Below, piece after piece: positions 1 through 6,908 of a stretch of 64,000 bases of DNA; within the stretch, counting starts at the first letter, position 1, and every line of letters starts with the position of its first letter. Made by a program: the position numbers and the translations under genes. The stretch lies in the NCBI RefSeq assembly GCF_015182315.1, contig NZ_PRDL01000001.1, forward strand, positions 1-64,000, given 5' to 3'. The notes beneath the pieces were generated by a model. The model saw only the letters and a list, made by a program, of their open reading frames with translations. It was not told the DNA's origin and made no database searches. This DNA is from Cellvibrio polysaccharolyticus. Lineage in GTDB: Bacteria; Pseudomonadota; Gammaproteobacteria; Pseudomonadales; Cellvibrionaceae.

Positions 1-195
1 CCATAGCTGAGATCATACCATGCTAGTATGTTGGAACAGTATCAATTACATACGTAGACGTGACCAAGCTCCATATATTCCAGGATGGTAGTCTTTTGAT
101 CGTGCATGTTCCAGCAACAGTAGGGATGTACGAATGGGCAGATTAATATATTCAGATGTGTAAGCGAGTCAGGATGTCAAGAAATACGGATATAA
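1..195. other. Non-coding stretch at left edge
   Basis: I see no credible gene here. The stretch is more AT-rich than the neighbouring genes, and stop codons interrupt the plus-strand frames. It runs directly into the 8-bp tandem repeat. It could be the tail of an intergenic region whose flanking gene lies outside the window. Confidence 0.5.
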
Positions 196-280
196 GGAAG
201 TCGGGAAGTCGGGAAGTCGGGAAGTCGGGAAGTCGGGAAGTCGGGAAGTCGGGAAGTCGGGAAGTCGGGAAGTCGGGAAG
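196..280. repeat. 8-bp tandem repeat, unit GGGAAGTC
   Basis: About 10.6 head-to-tail copies of GGGAAGTC run without interruption. An 8-bp period shifts the reading frame at each copy, so this is unlikely to be coding. Perfect identity between copies points to recent slippage. It lies beyond the 3' end of yicC in an AT-rich spacer. Confidence 0.95.
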
Positions 281-348
281 TAACGATAAAAAAATAAAGG
301 GAATTAAAATAATTTTTTCGGTTTGTTTTTGTTTTTAAAAATTATCCC

Positions 349-382
349 GCTTGCTTCCACAACGCTGGTGGTTAAAGCAAGC
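349..382 (-). terminator. Probable terminator of yicC
   Basis: GCTTGCTT (349-356) pairs with AAGCAAGC (375-382), and CCAC/GTGG extends the stem inside. Read on the minus strand, the hairpin is followed after a few bases by a T-rich run. It lies 17 bases beyond the yicC stop codon. Confidence 0.5.
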
Positions 383-398
383 AGGAAATACCGAAGTT

Positions 399-1268
399 TT
401 ACTCGATGTTTTGAATCTGCTCGCGCATTTGCTCAATCAATACTTTCAACTCAACCGCTGCTTGCGTGGTATCGCTGACAATCGCTTTGGACGATAAGGT
501 ATTGGCTTCGCGGTTCAGTTCCTGCATTAAAAAGTCGAGCCGACGGCCCAGCGAATCGGTTTGTTTGAGGCTGCGCTTCACTTCGATAACATGCGTATCG
601 AGGCGATCCAGCTCTTCCGCTACATCGGCTTTTTGTGCCAGCAGCACCACTTCCTGCTCCAGCCTTTCTGAATCCAGCTCCACCCCCAGCGCGGCGATTT
701 TCTGCTGCAATTTTTCGCGCTGCGCTTGCAAAATCTCCGGCAACCTGGCACGTACAGCAACCACTTGTGCTGATACGGCATCCAGCCGCTGCACAATCAA
801 TTGTTCAAGTTCGGCACCTTCGCGGGTGCGGTGCTCTACCAGGCTGATCAACGCACTTTGAAATAAATCGATCACCGCCGCTTGCTGGGCTTCACGATCC
901 ACTTCCTGCTTTTGAATGACGCCAGGCCATTTCAATAATTCCAGCGGATTGATCAGCGCAGCTTTATCACCCAACTGGTCGTGAATTTGTTGCGCGGCTT
1001 TACTCAGTTGAATAACCCGCTGGAGATTAACCCCCAACTCGGTTTCATTTTCCTGTTCCTGCTGGATATACAAGCTGACCTCTACCTTGCCACGCTGCAG
1101 GGTTTTGCGGATTGACTCCCGCAGAGCGGGTTCAATTTCCCGAAAATCTTCCGGCAGCCTGAAGCCTGGTTCCAGGTAGCGATGATTAACACTGCGAATT
1201 TCCCAAATCACAGTGCCCCAGGGAAGTTTGGCTTCACGGCGGGCAAATCCGGTCATACTGCGAGGCAT
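399..1268 (-). CDS. yicC: YicC/YloC-family endoribonuclease
   Basis: The 289-residue product matches the family's usual length (E. coli about 287). It has the N-terminal signature MTGFAR (residues 5-10) and the RSVNHRYLE block (25-33). The C-terminal DUF1732 half ends in the typical helix LIEQMREQIQNIE. Family knowledge: YicC proteins are cytoplasmic metal-dependent endoribonucleases involved in RNA turnover, and the gene often lies next to rph, as here with one unknown gene between. The start ATG is set by the conserved MPRSMTGF beginning. The gene is transcribed away from rph and ends at a likely hairpin terminator. I see nothing unusual in the sequence. Confidence 0.93.
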   Translation of the reverse strand: MPRSMTGFARREAKLPWGTVIWEIRSVNHRYLEPGFRLPEDFREIEPALRESIRKTLQRGKVEVSLYIQQEQENETELGVNLQRVIQLSKAAQQIHDQLGDKAALINPLELLKWPGVIQKQEVDREAQQAAVIDLFQSALISLVEHRTREGAELEQLIVQRLDAVSAQVVAVRARLPEILQAQREKLQQKIAALGVELDSERLEQEVVLLAQKADVAEELDRLDTHVIEVKRSLKQTDSLGRRLDFLMQELNREANTLSSKAIVSDTTQAAVELKVLIEQMREQIQNIE

Positions 1269-1468
1269 GATGTTTCCTTTTCGTCGAGAGTTACTGCAAA
1301 GCCGGGAACTGCTAGAGTATCGCGGCCCAAGCGGGATTCAGGAGAGGTCTGATGGCGGCAGTGCAGCGTATTTTTCAGAGGCTCCTGATTGAGTGGATTG
1401 ATGTTATCACAGCTTGAGCAAGCTATATCAACCGCCCGCCTAGCGAAATCGCTACAAGGAATTCATCA

Positions 1469-2542
1469 ATGCGACCTCTGTCAAAACGCCTGCTGATGGG
1501 TGTAACTCTACTGATTTTTTTAGCAGGCGCGCTGGTCATAATGCTGCGAAGCACCGATGTTCGGGAGCATTCACCGCAAAGCAGCCTCTCCAGCACACCC
1601 GCTTTTTCCAACGCCCCGGCAAACCTGCGCGAAACATCCCACACGGCGCCTGCCGTCATTAATGACGAGCCGCAACATCCGGAGCAGACAACATTCTCAA
1701 CAGCGCTGGATGATTGGATCGCCGAAATTCGTGACTCGGAACTCCCGGAACACCTGCTGGCTGCCGCCCTGCTCGAAAAAGATACCCGAACCGCGTTTTT
1801 GCGTTTGCAACGCCTGCTGCAAGCAGACCCCTTTCATGCGCTGCTGAATATGACGCTGGCAGATCATTGCCTTGAACTTCCCGACCCCCTCTTTTGCAAT
1901 GAACAATTGCGCACCCGCTTGATGTCATTCGATGGCGACAATGGTCGGGTTCGCGATTTTCTGGCGTTATTGGCTTGGCAGAACGGCGATCTCGAAACCG
2001 CCCTCAACGAGCTGCACGAAAGCGCTCACAGTTCTTATAGTGATGACCTATGGGCAGATCAATTGCAGATAATTGGCGAGTCTCTCACCCGCTTCGGCTG
2101 GCAGGAGCGCAACCGCCAGTGGCAGAAAGGTGTTTTTGGCCACGCAGCCGCCATTACCAACAGAAGCTTCTCGCAATTGATTACCTTATGCCGGGAGCAA
2201 ATCGCCAATGCGGAATGGCGTAGCGCCTGCCGGGCGCGCGGCCTGAATCTCGCCGAAAACGGCCGCACCTTATTGCTGCAAGGCATCGGTCTCGGTCTCG
2301 CACAAATAACGAGCGATGCGGATGACCCCGTAGTCACCCGACTCAAAGCGGATCAGGAAGAAGCCCGCGGCAAGCTGGTCACTCTCCTTGAACAATCCAC
2401 CCTGAACAACGAGAACGGGCAAGGACTTCCCCTTGACGACACCCGGTGGCAAATGTACCTGGACATTTTGCGCAGCGAAGGTGAGGCAGCCGCTTTTGAA
2501 TATCTGACCCGGACGCTGGCCGACTTGCATACAAACGGTTAA
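1469..2542 (+). CDS. Unknown membrane-anchored, helix-rich protein
   Basis: I do not recognise this 357-residue protein. A basic N-terminus precedes one hydrophobic segment (about residues 8-25), giving a type II-like anchor or uncleaved signal. A Ser/Pro/Ala-rich linker follows (about 30-75). The rest looks all-helical with TPR-like spacing (for example ALLEKDTRTAFLRLQ and LLAWQNGDLETALNEL), suggesting a periplasmic protein-interaction domain. A plausible ribosome site (AAGGA) lies about 10 bases before the ATG. The gene ends 36 bases before rph and shares its direction, so the two may be co-transcribed. The function is unknown; TPR-likeness is my impression from residue pattern only. Confidence 0.75.
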   Translation: MRPLSKRLLMGVTLLIFLAGALVIMLRSTDVREHSPQSSLSSTPAFSNAPANLRETSHTAPAVINDEPQHPEQTTFSTALDDWIAEIRDSELPEHLLAAALLEKDTRTAFLRLQRLLQADPFHALLNMTLADHCLELPDPLFCNEQLRTRLMSFDGDNGRVRDFLALLAWQNGDLETALNELHESAHSSYSDDLWADQLQIIGESLTRFGWQERNRQWQKGVFGHAAAITNRSFSQLITLCREQIANAEWRSACRARGLNLAENGRTLLLQGIGLGLAQITSDADDPVVTRLKADQEEARGKLVTLLEQSTLNNENGQGLPLDDTRWQMYLDILRSEGEAAAFEYLTRTLADLHTNG

Positions 2543-2578
2543 GGTACCGACCAATTAATGAGAGTGAGGAGTTTTACC

Positions 2579-3298
2579 ATGCAGCGCCCATCCGGCAGAC
2601 AACCCGAACAACTGCGGCCTATCCGCATCACCCGCAATTACACCAAACACGCCGAAGGTTCGGTGCTGGTAGAGTTTGGCGATACCAAAGTCATCTGTAC
2701 CGCCAGCGCGCAAGCCGGCGTACCCGGTTTTTTAAAAGGTCAGGGAAAAGGTTGGCTGACGGCAGAATACGGCATGCTGCCCCGCTCCACCGGCACCCGT
2801 ATGGATCGCGAGGCGGCGCGCGGCAAGCAAAATGGCCGCACCGTAGAAATTCAACGTTTGATTGGTCGCTCGCTGCGTGCCGCTGTTGACCTGAACAGCC
2901 TGGGCGAAAACACCATTCATATTGACTGCGATGTGATTCAGGCCGATGGCGGCACACGCACCGCATCCATTACCGGTGCCTGGGTGGCGCTGGCCGATGC
3001 GATTGATCATCTCAAGAGTAAAGGCTTGGTAACCGGTGAGCCATTGAAGCGCGCTATCGCGTCAGTATCAGTAGGTATTTATCAGGGCGTGCCGGTACTG
3101 GATCTGGATTATCCGGAAGATTCGGCAGCCGATACCGATATGAATGTGGTGATGGGAAATGACGGCGGTATTATAGAAATTCAGGGCACCGCTGAAGCCG
3201 AGCCTTTCACCGAAGCAGAGTTTCAATCGATGTTGGCACTTGCCAAACAGGGCATCGCGGAATTGCATCAGCTGCAACAGCAGTCTCTCCAGCGCTGA
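2579..3298 (+). CDS. rph: Ribonuclease PH
   Basis: RNase PH is a phosphorolytic 3'-to-5' exoribonuclease that trims tRNA 3' ends. The 239-residue product matches the family (E. coli 238). Conserved blocks are WLTAEYGMLPRST (about 59-71), the RGKQNGRTVEIQRLIGRSLR region, and DCDVIQADGGTRTA (about 116-129) with the catalytic aspartates. I chose the ATG at 2579 rather than the in-frame one at 2558 because GAGTGAGGAG lies just before it and MQRPSGR matches the family start. The gene is followed by a perfect 12-bp hairpin. The order rph-crc-pyrE is that of Pseudomonas. Confidence 0.96.
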   Translation: MQRPSGRQPEQLRPIRITRNYTKHAEGSVLVEFGDTKVICTASAQAGVPGFLKGQGKGWLTAEYGMLPRSTGTRMDREAARGKQNGRTVEIQRLIGRSLRAAVDLNSLGENTIHIDCDVIQADGGTRTASITGAWVALADAIDHLKSKGLVTGEPLKRAIASVSVGIYQGVPVLDLDYPEDSAADTDMNVVMGNDGGIIEIQGTAEAEPFTEAEFQSMLALAKQGIAELHQLQQQSLQR

Positions 3299-3320
3299 TT
3301 AAAAGCAAACACGCAAAGCA

Positions 3321-3350
3321 AAACACCGGTTGCAAATACAACCGGTGTTT
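3321..3350 (+). terminator. Terminator hairpin after rph
   Basis: AAACACCGGTTG (3321-3332) and CAACCGGTGTTT (3339-3350) form a perfect 12-bp stem with a 6-base loop, 22 bases after the rph stop. The trailing T run is short, so efficiency is uncertain. It separates rph from the convergent crc. Confidence 0.6.
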
Positions 3351-3428
3351 CAGTAACAGCCTGCCATTATTAACATCCCTGCAAAACGCCCTGTGTTGCC
3401 GCAGCAACCGGTGGATCATTCGATAATA

Positions 3429-4205
3429 TTAGTGTTCAAGCTCAATATCGTAATCAATAACCACCGGCAAGTGACTGGAGAACTGCTGACTTTTATAAAT
3501 AGTCGCGTACTCCACTTTTCCACCAATGCTGTTGGAAATCACCTGGAAATCGGTACGCCAGCCATCGCCTTCATCTTTGTTACCGCTCGGCCACCAGCTG
3601 TATTCATCACCATCGCGATTAACCCGACGAAATGCATCCACATAACCCAACTGATTGAACAATTGACTCAACCATTGACGCTCATGCGGCAGGAAACCCG
3701 AGTTATGCTGGTTTTCTGTACTGTTGGAAACGTCACGCGGCGTATGCGCCATGGACCAGTTGCCACAGAAAATATATTCGCGACGTTTACGGGTAATTTT
3801 GTCGAGGTGCGCCTGCATATCATCAAAGAATTTGATTTTGACTTCCTGGGACTCCATCTCTGAAGTCGCGCTCGGTGCTAACAGCGAACCGATACTCAGT
3901 TGTTCATAGTCAATCTGCAAATAGCGGCCTTCCATATCTACACCGGAAGAAAAACCCAACCCGTAAATCAACGCTTTGGGTTGAACGCGGGTATAGATCG
4001 CCACACCATTATAGTGTTTGGTACCGGAGTCGAAAAAATAGGCAAAATAACCATCGAGCTGAAAAATGGGTTTGTCCAGCTCGTATTCCAATGCGCGCAA
4101 ATCCTGCAAGCAGATTACATCGGCGTCCTGATTAGCGAGCCAGGTATATAGGCCTCGCTGCGCCGCCTGAAAGATTCCATCGACGCTAAGACTGATAACT
4201 CTCAT
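3429..4205 (-). CDS. crc: Crc catabolite repression control protein
   Basis: The 258-residue protein has the exonuclease III/AP-endonuclease fold and closely resembles Pseudomonas Crc (about 259 residues). Shared features include the start, CLQD-R-A, the QLDGYF block, KRREYI-CG, and DQYSWWP-like GDEYSWWP. It occupies the crc position between rph and pyrE. Canonical nuclease residues are replaced: the metal-binding Glu of LQE is Asp35, the GDxN motif reads GNWS (148-151), and the SDH triad reads SSH (243-245); only Asp219 and His245 remain. Family knowledge: Pseudomonas Crc is not a nuclease but assists Hfq in repressing translation of carbon-uptake mRNAs. Repressor function here is inference. 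It is divergent from pyrE. Confidence 0.85.
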   Translation of the reverse strand: MRVISLSVDGIFQAAQRGLYTWLANQDADVICLQDLRALEYELDKPIFQLDGYFAYFFDSGTKHYNGVAIYTRVQPKALIYGLGFSSGVDMEGRYLQIDYEQLSIGSLLAPSATSEMESQEVKIKFFDDMQAHLDKITRKRREYIFCGNWSMAHTPRDVSNSTENQHNSGFLPHERQWLSQLFNQLGYVDAFRRVNRDGDEYSWWPSGNKDEGDGWRTDFQVISNSIGGKVEYATIYKSQQFSSHLPVVIDYDIELEH

Positions 4206-4413
4206 GTTAGCCCCTTGATTACGGACTGTGTATGATACCCGAGCTTAATGTAATTGTGTTACCGCTATTATTACCGGGCGTGACAATTGCTACTTTTAGT
4301 GACCTTTTGGTTCCAGCTGGTATCTCTCAGGTATCCCACGAACCGCGCTTGGCAAGCGATTCCTTTTATTATTGTTAGACATTTGAAACTTAGCCTATTT
4401 ACAGGAAAATTGC

Positions 4414-5061
4414 ATGAAAAAGTACCAGCAAGACTTTATCCAGCTGGCGATTGAACATCAGGCACTGTGCTTTGGTGAATTTACCTTGAAATCCGGCCGC
4501 ACCAGCCCCTACTTCTTTAATGCCGGGCGTTTTCAAAGTGGCCAGGCACTGGCGGCACTCGGGCGTTTTTACGCCGAAGCGATTATCGATGCCGGTGTAA
4601 ATTTTGATCTGGTATTTGGCCCCGCCTATAAAGGTATTCCATTGGCTGCATCTACCGCAATTGCGCTGGCCGACCAGCATCAACGCGACCTGCCCTGGTG
4701 TTACAACCGCAAAGAAGCAAAAGATCATGGCGAAGGCGGCACGCTGGTGGGTGCACCACTGCAAGGTAACATTCTGATCGTGGATGATGTGATCACCGCT
4801 GGTACGGCGGTGCGCGAAGTGATGGATATTATTCACCATGCCGGTGCAAAACCTGCTGCGGTGTTGATCGGGCTCAACCGCCAGGAGCGCGGTAAAGGCG
4901 AGCTGTCGGCGATCCAGGAAGTTGAACAGGAATTCGCCATTCCGGTTGTCAGCATCATTAAACTCAATGATATTATCGCCTATCTGGAAGCACGCCCGGA
5001 TCAGCAGGACAAGGTCGAAAAAATCAAACAGTACCGAGCCACCTGGGGTGTCGACAACTGA
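4414..5061 (+). CDS. pyrE: Orotate phosphoribosyltransferase
   Basis: This cytoplasmic enzyme joins orotate and PRPP to make OMP in pyrimidine synthesis. The product is 215 residues (E. coli 213). The PRPP-binding motif ILIVDDVITAGTA is at about residues 120-132. The substrate region FTLKSGRTSPYFFNAG (about 23-38) and GPAYKGIPLA (69-78) are intact. It is divergent from crc, with about 208 bases between the starts holding both promoters. A small exported-protein gene follows after 25 bases and may be read through from pyrE. Confidence 0.97.
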   Translation: MKKYQQDFIQLAIEHQALCFGEFTLKSGRTSPYFFNAGRFQSGQALAALGRFYAEAIIDAGVNFDLVFGPAYKGIPLAASTAIALADQHQRDLPWCYNRKEAKDHGEGGTLVGAPLQGNILIVDDVITAGTAVREVMDIIHHAGAKPAAVLIGLNRQERGKGELSAIQEVEQEFAIPVVSIIKLNDIIAYLEARPDQQDKVEKIKQYRATWGVDN

Positions 5062-5086
5062 CACAGCGACAACATGGATCTGCCGC

Positions 5087-5701
5087 ATGACACACTATCT
5101 TCGCCATACTCTGATCGGACTGCTGTTAATAAATACCACTGTCATCGCCGCCCGGGCCGATGACAAGGTACCCGCCAATGTGTACTACCGTTATGTGAAT
5201 GAGCAAGGCATCAAGGTGCTGGATCGCAGCATACCACCGCAGTACATACGCAGCGGTTACGAAGTCGTGGCGATCAATGGCGATGTGGTACGTGTGGTAG
5301 ATCCGGCGCCGCACCCGGCGGATGCCGAGCGCATTCAACTGGAGCGGAGCGCGCATCGTGAACAGCAACAAAACGATGCGCTGCTACGCCGTCGTTACAG
5401 CACGCTGCACGATATCGACGCGGTAAAAGCACGCAGCTTGCTGGAGCTGCAAAGCAATATTGATATTTTACAAACCAACCTCGCCAACACCCGCCTGCAA
5501 ATCGAAGCGCTGCAATCCCGTGCCGCGATGAGTGAACGCAGTGGCCGCGATGTGCCGGAAGAACTGCTGAATAACATGGCGACGCTGGAAACGGATATAC
5601 AGGAAACCCGCGAGCAAATCCGGCAACGACAAACCGAATACCAATTACATTCTGACCGGTTTGATGAAGACCGCCGCCGCTTCGAAATTATCAGCCGCTA
5701 G
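5087..5701 (+). CDS. Exported DUF4124-like coiled-coil protein
   Basis: The 204-residue product starts with a signal peptide (MTHYLRHTLIGLLLINTTVIAARA, cut before DD at about residue 25). A short domain NVYYRYVNEQGIKVLDRSIPP follows and resembles DUF4124 (Y-R-W/Y-V-D/N-x-x-G). The rest is a long charged coiled coil (about 85-200). An upstream in-frame ATG at 4922 lies inside pyrE and is rejected because the signal peptide begins at 5087. Periplasmic location is inferred; function is unknown. The gene follows pyrE closely and converges on a pirin gene. Confidence 0.75.
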   Translation: MTHYLRHTLIGLLLINTTVIAARADDKVPANVYYRYVNEQGIKVLDRSIPPQYIRSGYEVVAINGDVVRVVDPAPHPADAERIQLERSAHREQQQNDALLRRRYSTLHDIDAVKARSLLELQSNIDILQTNLANTRLQIEALQSRAAMSERSGRDVPEELLNNMATLETDIQETREQIRQRQTEYQLHSDRFDEDRRRFEIISR

Positions 5702-5752
5702 CGGGGAGTGCAAAAGCGGGAGCACCCCCACCACGTCTGCTTTGCAATCATT

Positions 5753-6667
5753 TTATTTTTCGGGCAAGGGAATCCATTCGGTTTCGCCAGGCACACAAGG
5801 AAAACGCTTTTCTCGCCAGTCGTCCTTTGCTTCCTCAATGCGTTCCAGACGGCTGGAAACAAAATTCCACCACACATGTCTCGGGCCGTCCAATGGCTCA
5901 CCACCCAACACCACAAAATGGCTATTGGACATTGCTGTTACCGGAATTTCTTCTCCGGGAGCCAATACCAGCATTTGCGCCGCATCGTATTGCTGCTCAT
6001 CTATCACCAGCTTGCCGCTGACAATATAAATAGCCCGCTCTGTGTAGTTCGCTTCAATAACCGTATGGGCCGCATCATCCAGCCGCACTTCAACATAAAA
6101 TAATGGCGATTGGGTTTGCACCGGCGATGTCAGCCCGGCGTACTGTCCGGCGAGCACCCGGCTATAGATACCGGCATCCCGTTTTTCCGGTATTGCCCGG
6201 GCATCATAATGGGTAAATGCCGGCTCGGTTTCTTCCAGATGGGTGGGCAAAGCCACCCACAATTGCAAACCTTCCACCTCTTCAGTCTGCCCCCGCATCG
6301 CGTAAGGCGTACGCTCGGAATGAACAATACCTTTACCCGCCAGCATCCAGTTGATGGCGCCGGGCGCAATCAGCTGTTCACTGCCCAGGCTGTCGCGATG
6401 CAGAATGGAGCCTTTGAATAAATAGGTAACCGTAGCCAAGCCAATATGCGGATGCGGCCGCACATCCATACCTTCCGAAACGCCAAACGTTGCCGGCCCC
6501 ATATGATCGAAAAAAATAAACGGCCCGACCATTTGCTGGCGGCCGGAGGGCAGCACACGTCTTACCGTAAAGTCACCCAGATCGCGGGCACGCGGCACAA
6601 TAATGCGGGCAATTGATGCCTGCTTTTGCTCATGACATTCCGGTTCCTGATCCGGCATCCAACTCAT
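5753..6667 (-). CDS. Pirin-family bicupin protein
   Basis: The 304-residue protein is a pirin with two cupin domains. The metal-binding motif of the N-terminal cupin is complete: RPHPHIGLATVTY gives His72 and His74, and GIVHSERT gives His116 and Glu118. The C-terminal cupin covers roughly residues 170-290. Family knowledge: pirins bind Fe or Cu; some bacterial members have quercetinase activity and others bind metabolic enzymes, so the substrate here cannot be told. It stands alone between a convergent exported-protein gene and the 6.8 kb repeat element. A second, different pirin lies at 47960-48655. Confidence 0.9.
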   Translation of the reverse strand: MSWMPDQEPECHEQKQASIARIIVPRARDLGDFTVRRVLPSGRQQMVGPFIFFDHMGPATFGVSEGMDVRPHPHIGLATVTYLFKGSILHRDSLGSEQLIAPGAINWMLAGKGIVHSERTPYAMRGQTEEVEGLQLWVALPTHLEETEPAFTHYDARAIPEKRDAGIYSRVLAGQYAGLTSPVQTQSPLFYVEVRLDDAAHTVIEANYTERAIYIVSGKLVIDEQQYDAAQMLVLAPGEEIPVTAMSNSHFVVLGGEPLDGPRHVWWNFVSSRLERIEEAKDDWREKRFPCVPGETEWIPLPEK

Positions 6668-6760
6668 AGTTAACCTGTTTCAGTTTATAAAATGGAAAAC
6701 AGCTAATCCATCGGTTCGGATTAGCTGTTTTAATGATAAAAACCGGTAGCGCTGCACGAG

Positions 6761-6864
6761 CTTGGCGTTAGGCCAGTATTTTCAAAACCGTCGAGTCATG
6801 GACGACTCGACGGAGCTACAGGGACGTATTTATGCGTTTTTGAAAATACTGGCCTAATGGCAAG
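6761..6864. repeat. Nested inverted repeat, REP/MITE-like
   Basis: The outer arms TTAGGCCAGTATTTTCAAAA (6768-6787) and its exact complement (6838-6857) form a perfect 20-bp pair, extended imperfectly to CTTG/CAAG at 6761 and 6864. Inside lies a second hairpin, CCGTCGAGTC (6788-6797) with GACTCGACGG (6804-6813) around a 6-base loop. A single-stranded arm, agctacagggacgtattta, follows. It sits between fadE and the pirin gene, codes for nothing, and is the only copy in this window. From memory, similar elements are scattered in gammaproteobacterial genomes; a role as terminator or mobile REP is inference. Confidence 0.85.
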
Positions 6865-6908
6865 CGAACATATGGCAATTTTCATAAACGCCCGAAAAAC
6901 CATCTTAC

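Noticed and set aside
196..280. Possible CRISPR array (also the array at 20001-20126)
   Set aside because: Units are 8 and 6 bases with no spacers and no cas genes nearby.
156..338. Open frame across the 8-bp repeat giving a repetitive peptide
   Set aside because: Most of it is the repeat read in shifting frames; no ribosome site, and low-complexity composition.
3429..4205. crc as a decayed exonuclease III pseudogene
   Set aside because: The frame is intact and the changed residues match those of functional Pseudomonas Crc.
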